The notes: generated by a model not told the origin, from the letters alone. A stretch of DNA of 64,000 bases from BOG-908 sp963751795 (GCA_963751795.1 CAVVVI010000004.1:992001-1056000); one strand, 5' to 3'; shown: positions 1 to 8,130, counted from the stretch's first letter. Translations and numbers: made by a program.

Positions 1-99
1 GCAGGCAGCGGACGCGGTTCGGCAGCGTCGGGAAGGCGCGGCCACGCGGCGCTGGCCTGCCACGACGATATAGGTACGGAAAGACAACGTTTCAGCCAT
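1..99 (-). CDS. Possible partial CDS at the left edge, unrecognised
   Basis: An ATG at 97-99 (complement), 38 bases after the ruvA stop, opens a frame that stays open to the window edge (33 codons, N-terminus MAETLSFRTYIVVAG). ruvB usually follows ruvA, but this translation does not resemble a RuvB N-terminus and I do not recognise it. It may be the 5' end of another gene in the ruv operon or simply open by chance in GC-rich DNA. The opposite strand is also open here without a recognisable product. Confidence 0.25.
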   Translation of the reverse strand, partial: MAETLSFRTYIVVAGQRRVAAPSRRCRTASAAC

Positions 100-137
100 C
101 GCCGGCGGTGCTGCCCCGGCGTGGCGGGTATGCGCGC

Positions 138-740
138 CTAGCGGGCCAATTCGCGGAGGCTGTTACGGATCACCGCGTCCAGCGACGCCTCGGCGCCCAA
201 CGCCTCGACGGCGCGCGCCACCACCTGATGGGCTTCCTGCCGCCGATAGCCGAGATTGGCCAGTGCGGAGAGCGCATCGGCGGCCAAGCCGCCCGGTGGC
301 GGGCCAGAACCGATCGGCAGGGCGGGCCCGGCCGGCATGGCGCCGGCACGGTCGCGCAATTCGGTCAGCAGGCGGATCACCAGCTTGGGGCCAACGCCGG
401 CGACGCGGGTGAGGGCCGCGCGGTCGCCCGCCGAGATGGCGCCGACCAGCTCGGCCGGCGAGAGCGCCGAGAGGATCGCCAGCGCCACCTTGGCGCCAAC
501 GCCCTGCACCGTGGTCAGCAGGCGGAACCAGTCGCGCTCGGCTGAATCGGCGAACCCGTAGAGCAGGATGGCATCCTCGCGCACCAAGGTTTCGACCAGC
601 ACGCGCGCCTGGGCGGGCGGCGATGGCAGGGCAGCGAGCGTGCGGGTGCTGGCCTGCACCAGGTAGCCGACGCCGGCCACGTCGATGACACAGCTCTGGC
701 TGTCGAGCGCTTCGAGGCGGCCGGTGAGCAGCGCGATCAT
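138..740 (-). CDS. ruvA: Holliday junction branch migration protein RuvA
   Basis: RuvA binds the four-way junction as a tetramer and recruits the RuvB motor for branch migration. The 200-residue product has the usual family length. It has an N-terminal OB-fold (about 1-62, starting MIALLTGRLEAL), two helix-hairpin-helix motifs (VQGVGAKVAL at 78-87, VAGVGPKLVIRLL at 113-125), a Pro/Gly-rich hinge near 137-151 and the C-terminal RuvB-binding domain (about 155-200). The frame is open further upstream, but the family start is the ATG at 738-740. It lies 34 bases downstream of ruvC in the same operon. Confidence 0.97.
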   Translation of the reverse strand: MIALLTGRLEALDSQSCVIDVAGVGYLVQASTRTLAALPSPPAQARVLVETLVREDAILLYGFADSAERDWFRLLTTVQGVGAKVALAILSALSPAELVGAISAGDRAALTRVAGVGPKLVIRLLTELRDRAGAMPAGPALPIGSGPPPGGLAADALSALANLGYRRQEAHQVVARAVEALGAEASLDAVIRNSLRELAR

Positions 741-774
741 GCGGCGGCCCGGCCGCTGCGGCGAGATGGCGGCA

Positions 775-1281
775 TCAGCGCGCCGCCGCCGCGTAGATCG
801 CCCGCGTCGCGCGGTGGTGGGCGTGGCAGATCGCCACGGCCAGCGCATCGGACGCATCGGCGCGCCGCACCAGCGCGCCGGGCAGCAGGCGGCGCACCAT
901 GTCGGCTACCTGCGCCTTGTCGGCGTTGCCGGTGCCCACCACCGCCCGCTTGACCATCTTGGCGCCGTACTCGGCGATGCGCAGCCCGGCCAGCGCCGGC
1001 GTCAGCAGCGCCACGCCGCGCGCGTAGCCGAGCTTCAGCGTGGCGGCACCGTTCTGGTTGACATAGGTCTCCTCCACCGCGGCCTCGGCCGGACCATGCA
1101 AGGCGATCAGCGCGGAGAGGCCCTCGTGGATGGCACGCAGGCGCTCGGGCACCGGCGTCTCGGCGTCGGTCGCGATCACGCCGTCGGCGACATGGCGCAG
1201 GCGGTTGCCGTCGGAATCGACGATGCCCCAGCCGGTGAAGCGCAAGCCGGGGTCGATGCCCAGCAGGCGGATGGGCGTCAA
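775..1281 (-). CDS. ruvC: Crossover junction endodeoxyribonuclease RuvC
   Basis: RuvC is the Holliday-junction resolvase that cleaves junctions moved by RuvAB. The 168-residue product shows the RNase H-like fold's four acidic residues: Asp10 in LGIDPG, Glu70 in the AVEET strand, and Asp142 and Asp145 in the RADASDALAVA helix. The start is a TTG that overlaps the stop of yebC as TTGA, so translation is probably coupled. The order yebC-ruvC-ruvA is a common alphaproteobacterial arrangement. Confidence 0.97.
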   Translation of the reverse strand: MTPIRLLGIDPGLRFTGWGIVDSDGNRLRHVADGVIATDAETPVPERLRAIHEGLSALIALHGPAEAAVEETYVNQNGAATLKLGYARGVALLTPALAGLRIAEYGAKMVKRAVVGTGNADKAQVADMVRRLLPGALVRRADASDALAVAICHAHHRATRAIYAAAAR

Positions 1282-2027
1282 CCGGACAGGCGGGCGAGCA
1301 CCGCCTCGGGGATGTCGAAATTGGCGTAAACGTTTTGCACGTCGTCGTTGTCCTCAAGCGCGTCGATCAGCTTGAGCACGGCGGCGGCGCGCTCCTCGTC
1401 CAGCGTGACCGTGGTGGCCGGGCGCCAGTCGAAGCGCGCCTCCTCCGGCGGGCCGAACGCGCGTTCCAGCGCATCGCGCACGGCGAACAGGCCATCGGTG
1501 GCGCAGGTGATCTCATGGCCCTCGGCGGTGCTGACCACGTCGTCCGCGCCGGCTTCGATGGCGGCTTCCAGCATGGCATCGGGCGTGGCGGCGGCAGGCT
1601 TGTAGGTGACCAGGCCGAGCCGGGTGAACATGAAGCTGACGGAGTTCGTCTCGCCCAGCGCGCCGCCATGCTTGCTGAACGCCGAGCGCACGTCGGACGC
1701 GGTGCGGTTGCGGTTGTCGGTCAGCGTTTCCACGATCACCGCCACGCCAGCCGGGCCATAGCCCTCGTAACGCACGTCGGTGTAGTCGTCGCCGGCGGCC
1801 GCACCCGAGGCCTTCTTGATGGCGCGGTCCACCGCATCCTTGCTCATATTCTGCTTGTAGGCGGTAGCAACGGCGGCGCGCAGGCGGGCATTGGCGGCGG
1901 GGTCCGGCAGGCCCTGCTTGGCGGCGACGCTGATTTCGCGGATGAGCTTGGCGAACTGGCGGGCGCGACGCGCATCCTGCGCGCCCTTGTGGTGCATGAC
2001 GTTCTTTGCGTGACTATGGCCGGCCAA
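1278..2027 (-). CDS. yebC: YebC/PmpR-family protein
   Basis: This is a YebC/TACO1-family protein, described as a transcriptional regulator and, in recent work, as a translation factor for poly-proline stretches. The product has 249 residues. The start is set at a TTG (2025-2027) because the conserved N-terminus AGHSHAKNVMHHKGAQD begins right after it and a GGAAGG ribosome-binding site lies 9 bases upstream. The next in-frame ATG would delete part of that motif. The core DRAIKKASG and GYGPAGVAVIVETLTDNRNRT blocks are intact. It is the first gene of the ruvCA operon. Confidence 0.93.
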   Translation of the reverse strand: MAGHSHAKNVMHHKGAQDARRARQFAKLIREISVAAKQGLPDPAANARLRAAVATAYKQNMSKDAVDRAIKKASGAAAGDDYTDVRYEGYGPAGVAVIVETLTDNRNRTASDVRSAFSKHGGALGETNSVSFMFTRLGLVTYKPAAATPDAMLEAAIEAGADDVVSTAEGHEITCATDGLFAVRDALERAFGPPEEARFDWRPATTVTLDEERAAAVLKLIDALEDNDDVQNVYANFDIPEAVLARLSG

Positions 2028-2116
2028 TTCTGCGCACCTTCCTGGTTGGGCGAAGCTCGTGGCTGGCGACGGCGTGCCCTGGATGGGCCGCAGCGCCGAC
2101 GCCGCGCCGGCCGATC

Positions 2117-3250
2117 CTAGGCGGTTGCCAGGGCCGGGTGAAGCGGTGCCGAAATGGCAGCGCTGCGGGCGGCCAGCCCGTGGCGGCGGGAGAAGACGAT
2201 CCGCAGGCAGTCGCTGAAGACCTGCTCGGGGACCGTGTAGTCGGCGTTCGGCTCGTGCTGGGCGTTCTGCCCGAAGCAATAGCCGGTCGGCTGGTCCAGC
2301 ACCTCGCCGATGCCGCTCTGCAGGAAGCCCGGATGGGTATGGCTGCCGCGCAATCCGCAAAGGACGGTGCCAGGGGGCGAGAACAGCGCGGTGTGGAAGG
2401 CCGAACCATATTCGCCGATGATCTCGCGTGCCCCGCCGAACAGGGCGATCTGCGTCGGCAAGCTCATCGTCTCCGGCCGCACCAGCGTGAACCGGGCGGC
2501 CCGGGCCATCGCCTCGATGATTGCGCGATTTTCCAGTCGGCGATTGCCACGGCCACGGGTCAGGAAGATGCGGGGCGGTCCGCCGGGCAGCTCAAGGCTG
2601 TGGCCTGCGCGCACCATCTGGCGCTTGAAGCGTGCCACGGCATCGGCCAGCAGCGGTGCGTAACGCACGCCGCCATTGATCAGCGTCGGCAGCAGCAAGT
2701 TATCGGGCTGCAATACCTCGTTGGCGCCATACGTCTCGATACGGCCTGGGGGTACGCCGAACAGCGTCATCAGCTCGAGCCCGAACCGGGGCGTATCGGC
2801 GGGTACGGCAAAGGTGAGCGCTTCGATATCGTGGCCGCAGGCGGCCAGCACCGCGAGGCGCGGCAGGAACTCGGCCATCCAGTGGCCAAAGATCTGGTAG
2901 CCGGGGCCGATGATCAGGGCGGTGGTGCCGGGCAGGCGGCGACGCGGGCGATCGGCGTAGCCGGCACGCCGCGCCGGATCGATGTCGGTGAGGTGCTTGG
3001 GGTAGATTTTAAGATCGGGTCCGAACACGAGCTGCCCGGCCTGGCGCAGCGTGTAGCCGTCACACAGCTCGAACTTCTCGGCCGCGTAGGTGCCCACCGC
3101 GAAGACGGACTGCGTGCTGAAGTAATGCGCGGCCACCTCGGCGGGGAAGGCGCCGAAGACGAAACGGGGCGGCAGCGGCATTACCGACGAGCGGGGCAGC
3201 ACTCCGTGGAACTGCGCCGCCTCGCCGACCGCCAGGAACGATTCGGTCAC
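2117..3250 (-). CDS. Glycosyltransferase family 61 (DUF563) protein
   Basis: The 377-residue product belongs to the GT61 (formerly DUF563) family, whose members transfer sugars such as xylose or GlcNAc; the substrate here is unknown. Supporting features are GHWMAEFLPRL at 122-132, LTRGRGNRRLENRAIIEAM near 250-268 and the C-terminal block around IIGEYGSAFHTALFSPPG. No signal peptide or membrane segment is evident. The GTG start overlaps the ggt stop as GTGA, so the two are translationally coupled. An envelope or exopolysaccharide role is an inference. Confidence 0.8.
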   Translation of the reverse strand: MTESFLAVGEAAQFHGVLPRSSVMPLPPRFVFGAFPAEVAAHYFSTQSVFAVGTYAAEKFELCDGYTLRQAGQLVFGPDLKIYPKHLTDIDPARRAGYADRPRRRLPGTTALIIGPGYQIFGHWMAEFLPRLAVLAACGHDIEALTFAVPADTPRFGLELMTLFGVPPGRIETYGANEVLQPDNLLLPTLINGGVRYAPLLADAVARFKRQMVRAGHSLELPGGPPRIFLTRGRGNRRLENRAIIEAMARAARFTLVRPETMSLPTQIALFGGAREIIGEYGSAFHTALFSPPGTVLCGLRGSHTHPGFLQSGIGEVLDQPTGYCFGQNAQHEPNADYTVPEQVFSDCLRIVFSRRHGLAARSAAISAPLHPALATA

Positions 3251-5079
3251 GGTACGGTGGCGGGCGCAGCCGGGGGGTTTACAGCCGAAATGGGGGCAGC
3301 CTGCGCGGGCGGATCGGCGGCGACCGCGGCCCCTGCCCCGCCGCGCACGTCATGCGCGCCGAACAGCGTGGCGCCGCGCTCGGGCCGCGCGTTCAGCGGC
3401 AGGAAGCCGTCCTCGCCGAAGCCGCCCTTGGGAGACAGCGCCGGGCCGCCGGCCAGGATGGCTTCGGCCACGCCCCAGTAGCCGCGATCCTTGAAGGCGT
3501 AGCCGCGGGCGGCCAGCAGCGCGCGGGTGTCAGGCGAGAGCGCACCGCGTTCGATCTCCACCACGTCCGGCGTGCCCTGCATGTGGATGCGCGGCGCGTC
3601 GATGGCCTCCTGCACCGTCATGCCGTGGTCGATGACGTTGATGATCGCCTCGGCGGTGATGGTGATGATGCGCGAGCCGCCGGGCGAGCCCACCACCATC
3701 GTCAAATGGCCATCCTTGCTGACGATGGTGGGCGTCATCGAGCTGAGCGGCGTCTTGCCCGGGGCGATGGCGTTGGCGGTGCCCTGCACCAGGCCGAACA
3801 TGTTGGGCGTGCCGGGCTTGGACGTGAAATCGTCCATCTCGTCGTTCAGCACGATGCCGGTGCCGGGCGCCACGCGATCCGCGCCGAACCAGTTGTTGAG
3901 CGTGTAGGTGACCGAGACGGCATTACCGGCCGCATCCACCACGGAATATTGCGTGGTCTCGGTGCCCTCCTTGGCCATGGCGGCTGCGGCCGGCACCGGC
4001 ACGGCGCTGGTGGGCGTGGCACGCTCGGACGCGATCGCCTTGCGGATGTCGGCGGCGTGGGCGGGGCTGATCAGCTCGGCCACCGGGTTGGCGATGAAGG
4101 CGGGGTCGCCCAGCCGGTTGTTGCGGTCGATGAAGGCGTGGCGCATGGCCTCGGCCAGCACGTGGATTTCGGCGGCCGAGTGGAAACCCATCGCGGCCAG
4201 GTCGTAGCCCTGCACGATCTGCAGGATTTCGCAGAGCGAGACTCCGCCGGAGCTGGGCGGCGGCGCGGAGGCTATGGTGTAGCCGCGGTAGCTGCATTCC
4301 ACGGGCGGCAGCTCGCGCACCTTGTAGGCGGCGAAATCGGCGTCGGTCAGCAGGCCGCCGCCGGCCCGGTCGGCTTGCGCGATCATGTGGCCGATCGGGC
4401 CGTGGTAGAACGCCGCGTCCGGCCCCTGCAGGCTGATCAGCGTCAGACTGTGGGCGAGATCGGGTTGCGTCAGCCGATCACCGGGCTGCAGCGGCGCGCC
4501 CTGGCGCAGGAAGATCGCGGCCGCGGCCGGATCCTGCTTGAGCGCCGGCGTCGCCACCTGGAAGATGCCGGCATCGCCCTGGGTGAGCGTGAAGCCGAAA
4601 TTGGCCAAATGGATGGCCGGCGCCATCAGCACCGCACGGCCCAGTGTGCCGTAATGCACGCGCGCATATTCCAGCCCGGCGGGCGAGCCGGGCGTGCCGA
4701 CCGAGGCCCAGCTATCGGTGGAGCGGCCCGGGATCACGTTGCCCGCACGGTCCTGCATCATCGACGCGGTCGCGGCCAAGGGCGCGTGCTCGCGAAAGTC
4801 GATAAAGCTCGTATGGCCGTTGGCCAGGCGGATGACCATGAAGCCGCCGCCGCCCAGATTGCCGGCTTCGGGATAGGTGACGGCCAGCGTGTAGCCGACC
4901 GCGACCGCGGCATCGATGGCGTTGCCGCCCTGCCGCAAGATGGCCGCGCCGGCCTCGGAGGCCAGGCGCTGCGCGGAGACGACCATGCCGCCGCGCGAGG
5001 CGACCGGCGCCGGGTCGGCGGCGAGCGCAGGGTTGACGGCAAGAAGCAGCAGGAGCGGCGTGGCGTTAACAATGCGCAT
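3247..5079 (-). CDS. ggt: Gamma-glutamyltransferase (glutathione hydrolase)
   Basis: This periplasmic N-terminal nucleophile hydrolase cleaves or transfers the gamma-glutamyl group of glutathione. The 610-residue precursor begins with a signal peptide (about 1-20, ending NPALA-A). The autoprocessing and catalytic threonine is Thr375 in GTETTQYSVVD, followed by the conserved SVTYTLNNWFG. The oxyanion/GG motif GSPGGSRIIT and the substrate loop PLSSMTPTIV are present. The last ~40 residues are Ala/Pro-rich and look like a non-family tail. It is followed by the coupled GT61 gene. Its own promoter was not identified. Confidence 0.95.
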   Translation of the reverse strand: MRIVNATPLLLLLAVNPALAADPAPVASRGGMVVSAQRLASEAGAAILRQGGNAIDAAVAVGYTLAVTYPEAGNLGGGGFMVIRLANGHTSFIDFREHAPLAATASMMQDRAGNVIPGRSTDSWASVGTPGSPAGLEYARVHYGTLGRAVLMAPAIHLANFGFTLTQGDAGIFQVATPALKQDPAAAAIFLRQGAPLQPGDRLTQPDLAHSLTLISLQGPDAAFYHGPIGHMIAQADRAGGGLLTDADFAAYKVRELPPVECSYRGYTIASAPPPSSGGVSLCEILQIVQGYDLAAMGFHSAAEIHVLAEAMRHAFIDRNNRLGDPAFIANPVAELISPAHAADIRKAIASERATPTSAVPVPAAAAMAKEGTETTQYSVVDAAGNAVSVTYTLNNWFGADRVAPGTGIVLNDEMDDFTSKPGTPNMFGLVQGTANAIAPGKTPLSSMTPTIVSKDGHLTMVVGSPGGSRIITITAEAIINVIDHGMTVQEAIDAPRIHMQGTPDVVEIERGALSPDTRALLAARGYAFKDRGYWGVAEAILAGGPALSPKGGFGEDGFLPLNARPERGATLFGAHDVRGGAGAAVAADPPAQAAPISAVNPPAAPATVP

Positions 5080-5159
5080 GGCCGCAACATTAGCCTGGGC
5101 GGGTTTGCGTCGCCAGGGCAGTCGGTCAGGCGCTCAGCGCGACAGGCTGCCCGGTCAGG

Positions 5160-6041
5160 TCAGTGAATCAGCCCATTCAGCCCGTTCGGGTAGAACAACC
5201 CGGTTCCGGACGGCGCACCATAAAACACCCGCAGCACTCCTGAGGGGCTCCGCGTATTGACGAGGCCATAGGCATTGTCGGGCACGAAGTTGTGGCTGTT
5301 GCCGGGGACGAGCAGGCCTGGATCGACGGCGCCGCCAGGCGAGCCGGCCGACAAAACACTAATCAGGTTGGCCACCAGGCCAAACGCCACACCGGCGCCC
5401 AAATTGGCCAGATTGGTTCGCACAGCACCGGCATGGTAGCCTTCGACAATGCCGATGGCCGTGACTGCCTGGCGATAGATCGGCCGGCTGACCATCGCAC
5501 TCGCCCAGGCGTAAGCCGACGCGATGACATCGGTAAACACCGAGGCGCCGAGCAGGAAGCTGATATCGTCCTTGTAGGGATCGAACGTCTGGCCCGAAAC
5601 GATCAGGCCGGCGGCAATCGCCAGATTGGTGAACGCCACGCCGATGTCGATCCGCGGCTCGGCCACCACACTGGCCGTGCCAATCAGCGCCCGCAGGTAG
5701 CGTATGTGCCCCAGATCGTCCTGGGCGAGCTTCCTGGCGTAATCGGCGACCACGCTGCCCAGATTGGCCTTGGCACCGCCAGTAACGACGCCCTGGGTGC
5801 CGGCCCCGACTACGTCCTGCGCCGGCAAACCGTGCCCGTATACGGCGAAGCTGAAATACTCAGCTTCCAGGTATTCGAGGTTGAGCAGGAAGTTCAGCAC
5901 GTCCGTGTCGGCATACGGGCTGGTGGCGTGCGCTGACCGTGACGCAGCGACCAACGCTGCAGTTCCCGCCACCGCAAGCAGGGTTTCGCGGCGGCCCACT
6001 CTCGGGCCGCGAAGCGTTTTGTCGTCCCGGTTGTGATCCAT
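5160..6041 (-). CDS. Tat-exported ferritin-like domain protein
   Basis: The 293-residue protein resembles the 'ferritin-like domain' (Ferritin_2, desiccation-related PCC13-62-like) family. A Tat-type leader, GRRETLLAVAGTAALVAASRSAHA, is followed by helical bundles carrying likely metal or remnant ligand positions: NLEYLEAEYF, AQDDLGHIRYL and IGIVEGYHAGAVR. Cofactor and reaction are unknown; the family is linked to stress and desiccation only by annotation. It is monocistronic, with a good promoter upstream (6065-6093) and a 16-bp palindrome about 40 bases further up. Confidence 0.75.
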   Translation of the reverse strand: MDHNRDDKTLRGPRVGRRETLLAVAGTAALVAASRSAHATSPYADTDVLNFLLNLEYLEAEYFSFAVYGHGLPAQDVVGAGTQGVVTGGAKANLGSVVADYARKLAQDDLGHIRYLRALIGTASVVAEPRIDIGVAFTNLAIAAGLIVSGQTFDPYKDDISFLLGASVFTDVIASAYAWASAMVSRPIYRQAVTAIGIVEGYHAGAVRTNLANLGAGVAFGLVANLISVLSAGSPGGAVDPGLLVPGNSHNFVPDNAYGLVNTRSPSGVLRVFYGAPSGTGLFYPNGLNGLIH

Positions 6042-6064
6042 GCCGACACCCCGTTGTTGTCAGG

Positions 6065-6093
6065 CCAATACAGTCGCGTTCAAGCTGCGTCAA
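6065..6093 (-). promoter_or_regulatory. Sigma-70-type promoter of the ferritin-like gene
   Basis: Reading the minus strand, TTGACG (6088-6093) and TATTGG (6065-6070) are separated by exactly 17 bases. Transcription would start about 15-20 bases before the ATG at 6041. Confidence 0.6.
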
Positions 6094-6130
6094 CAAATCA
6101 GAGTGCAGCGAAGCATCGATTACTGAACAT

Positions 6131-6146
6131 GCGCGAGTACTCGCGC
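6131..6146. promoter_or_regulatory. Perfect 16-bp palindrome, candidate operator
   Basis: GCGCGAGTACTCGCGC is a perfect palindrome without a spacer. It lies about 38 bases upstream of the -35 box of the ferritin-like gene, where an activator would sit. The binding protein is unknown. Confidence 0.4.
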
Positions 6147-6167
6147 AAAGTCATCTGAAGCACTTAG

Positions 6168-6187
6168 TGCCGCCCTCAGCGGCGGCA
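6168..6187. terminator. Hairpin between dgt and the ferritin-like gene
   Basis: TGCCGCC and GGCGGCA form a perfect 7-bp stem with a 6-base loop, about 120 bases downstream of the dgt stop. There is no T tract on the dgt strand. A second inverted repeat, AGCGAC-N5-GTCGCT, lies at 6211-6227. Termination is plausible but weakly supported. Confidence 0.3.
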
Positions 6188-6306
6188 TTGCGTGAGCGAA
6201 CCTTTCGGGGAGCGACAGAAGGTCGCTAAGACGAGCGCCAGACCGATGCAGCGGCTTCCCGGTTATGGTCTCCAGTCGCGTGTGCCGGTCTGACGCAGGT
6301 TTGCCT

Positions 6307-7455
6307 TCATCCGCCGACCGCGACGTCGGTCAGCCGCTTGTATTCTTCCTGCGCGAAACGGTCGGTCATGCCGGCAACGTAGTCGCACACTACGCCCGCC
6401 GCCTGTGCCGGCTGGCCTTCGCCGGCTTGGGCGCGCCAGCCATCCGGCAGGGTGGCCGGGTCGCTGTGCAGCAGGCTGAACAGGCCTTCGGTCAGGCGGC
6501 GGGCCTTGGCCGTCATGCGGTTGACGCGCCAGTGGCGATACATTCGGGCGCGCAAAAACTCTTTGATGGCGTGATTGGCCTCGGCCACGCGCGGAGAGAA
6601 GGCCACCACCGGCTTCTTCGCGCGGCGGATGCGGTCGGGCGAGTCGGGGTCAAGCGCGGCCAGCCGGGTGCGCGTCTCGCCAACCAGGTCGCTGACGAGC
6701 ACGTGGATGATGCGGCGGATGGTTTCGTGGCGCAGGCGCTGCGGCGGCATGTCCAGGCTGGCGCGGCGCGCTTCGGCCAGCGCTTCACCCACGATCGGCA
6801 GATGCGCGATGTCGGCCGGGCCGAACAGGCCGAAGCGCATGCCGTCGTCCAGATCGTGGCTGTGATAGGCGATGTCGTCCGACACCGAGGCGACCTGCGC
6901 CTCGGCCGAGGCGTGCGTGCCGAGCATCAGATCGTGGCGCGCATTGTAGGCGGCGATGTAGGCGGGCGGGCGCGACAGCGGCCCGTTATGCTTGACCAGG
7001 CCCTCGAGGGTCTCCCACGTCAGGTTCAGCCCGTCGAAGGCGGCGTAGCGCGACTCCAGCCGGGTGACGACGCGCAGCGTCTGCGCATTGTGGTCGAAGC
7101 CGCCATACGGCTTCATCTGCGCGTTCAGCGCGTCCTCGCCCGCATGGCCGAAGGGCGGGTGCCCCAGATCGTGCGCCAGCGCCAGCGCCTCGGTCAGGTC
7201 CTCGTCGAGCGCCAGTTCGCGGGCGATGGAGCGCGCGATCTGCGCCACTTCCAGGCTGTGCGTCAGCCGCGTGCGGTAGAAATCGCCCACGTGGTTGACG
7301 AATACCTGGGTTTTATACTGCAGCTTGCGGAAGGCGGAGCTGTGGATGATACGGTCGCGGTCGCGCTGCCAGGGGCTGCGGGAGGTGGCGTCCGGTTCGT
7401 GGTGGAGGCGGCCCCGGGAGGTTTCCGGTGTTACGGCGTATGCGGCTGGGGGCAT
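6307..7455 (-). CDS. dgt: Deoxyguanosinetriphosphate triphosphohydrolase-like protein
   Basis: An HD-domain dNTP triphosphohydrolase that splits dGTP (or other dNTPs) to the deoxynucleoside and triphosphate and so controls dNTP pools. With the ATG at 7453-7455 the product is 382 residues. The family start (SRGRLHHEPDATSRSPWQRDRDRIIHS) follows directly. HD metal ligands are His66 (RLTHSLEV) and His95-Asp96 (LAHDLGHPPFGH), with a later SVSDDIAYHSHDLDDG block. The frame is open 55 codons further upstream, but that stretch is the AT-rich palindromic repeat and gives a low-complexity peptide, so it is excluded. Confidence 0.92.
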   Translation of the reverse strand: MPPAAYAVTPETSRGRLHHEPDATSRSPWQRDRDRIIHSSAFRKLQYKTQVFVNHVGDFYRTRLTHSLEVAQIARSIARELALDEDLTEALALAHDLGHPPFGHAGEDALNAQMKPYGGFDHNAQTLRVVTRLESRYAAFDGLNLTWETLEGLVKHNGPLSRPPAYIAAYNARHDLMLGTHASAEAQVASVSDDIAYHSHDLDDGMRFGLFGPADIAHLPIVGEALAEARRASLDMPPQRLRHETIRRIIHVLVSDLVGETRTRLAALDPDSPDRIRRAKKPVVAFSPRVAEANHAIKEFLRARMYRHWRVNRMTAKARRLTEGLFSLLHSDPATLPDGWRAQAGEGQPAQAAGVVCDYVAGMTDRFAQEEYKRLTDVAVGG

Positions 7456-7471
7456 TGCGGCGGGAGGAAGC

Positions 7472-7509
7472 GCTTCTTTTGTGAAAAAAAGAAGCAAAAA
7501 ACTTTTGCC
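7472..7509 (-). repeat. AT-rich hairpin repeat, copy A
   Basis: On the minus strand the unit reads GGCAAAAGTTTTTTGC followed by an arm pair GCTTC...GAAGC around T7 and A4 tracts. It matches copies B (7593-7629) and C (22061-22097) except at the stem bases next to the tracts, which change in pairs. Confidence 0.75.
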
Positions 7510-7592
7510 ACGATGCCGGCTCGGCGGTGCGGCCCAGTCCTGCCAGTGCGCATCGTGGCAGTGCCCGGCCGCACCTCCGGGCCAGCGTGGAA

Positions 7593-7629
7593 GCAAAAGT
7601 TTTTTGCCTCTTTTTTTCAAAAAAGAGGG
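7593..7629 (+). repeat. AT-rich hairpin repeat, copy B
   Basis: GCAAAAGTTTTTTG is followed by a stem CCTCTTTTTT / AAAAAAGAGG with a 2-base turn (10 perfect pairs). The first part (GCAAAA-GTT-TTTTGC) can form a small hairpin of its own. The unit ends 34 bases before the erpA start, just upstream of its -10-like TATATC. Confidence 0.75.
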
Positions 7630-7650
7630 CCTTGCTTTCCCACCCTACCC

Positions 7651-7656
7651 TATATC
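7651..7656 (+). promoter_or_regulatory. Candidate -10 box of erpA (leaderless arrangement)
   Basis: TATATC ends 6 bases before the erpA ATG, so transcription would begin at or next to the start codon. No ribosome-binding site is visible in the intervening CCCTCT. The -35 is not recognisable at 17 bases; the AT-rich repeat lies directly upstream. Confidence 0.4.
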
Positions 7657-7662
7657 CCCTCT

Positions 7663-7989
7663 ATGACCTTCTCAGTCTCCGACCAAGCCCTCACCCGCGT
7701 CGCCGAAATCGTCGCCGCCGATGGCCGCGCGGCTGCCCTGCGCGTCGCCGTGCTGGCCGGCGGTTGCAGCGGCTTTCAATACAAGTTCGACCTCGACGAG
7801 ACAGTGGCGCCCGACGACCTCGTGATCGAGCGCGGCCCGGCCCGCGTGGTGGTCGATCCCACCAGCCTGGATCTGCTGGGGGGCGCCGAGCTGCATTATG
7901 CCGACGAGCTGATGGGCAGCTATTTCACCGTGCGCAATCCGAATGCGACGAGCGCATGCGGGTGCGGGACCAGTTTCTCGATCGATTGA
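7663..7989 (+). CDS. erpA: Iron-sulfur cluster insertion protein (ErpA/HesB family)
   Basis: A 108-residue A-type carrier that delivers Fe-S clusters to apoproteins. The three cluster-binding cysteines are present: Cys35 in AGGCSGFQY and Cys99/Cys101 in ACGCGTSF near the C-terminus. The length is typical. The start ATG (7663) is chosen because the family N-terminus FSVSDQALTRVAEI follows; upstream sequence in the frame is the repeat. ErpA and IscA cannot be separated by eye, so the symbol is tentative. Divergent from dgt. Confidence 0.88.
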   Translation: MTFSVSDQALTRVAEIVAADGRAAALRVAVLAGGCSGFQYKFDLDETVAPDDLVIERGPARVVVDPTSLDLLGGAELHYADELMGSYFTVRNPNATSACGCGTSFSID

Positions 7990-8130
7990 GCTTCGCCTCG
8001 GCCGTCGAAGCGATGGGCGGCGCCTCGCCGTGCGGGCCGGGTTCGGCTACTACCGCCATGCCGAGCGTGGCCCGATCATGGTAGCGCCTTGCTCGCCGTT
8101 CGGCGCCAATCGCAGCCTGAGGGCCTCGAC

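Larger units (their letters stand above)
7472..7629. repeat. Large AT-rich imperfect palindrome (two inverted repeat units)
   Basis: Two copies of a 37-38-bp AT-rich hairpin unit (7472-7509 and 7593-7629) face each other. The GC-rich DNA between them is also symmetric: GGTGCGGCC pairs with GGCCGCACC, and CTGCCA with TGGCAG, around a centre near 7548. The whole ~158-bp block can fold as one cruciform. It fills most of the gap between the divergent dgt and erpA genes. Its AT-rich arms contrast sharply with the surrounding DNA. Confidence 0.75.

Noticed and set aside
1..137. ruvB expected after ruvA
   Set aside because: None of the three minus-strand frames shows a RuvB N-terminus in the available bases.
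7456..7620. N-terminal extension of dgt by about 55 codons
   Set aside because: The extension is the AT-rich palindrome translated (KKLLL/FLLLFF tracts) and is absent from the family; the ATG at 7453-7455 fits dGTPase N-termini.
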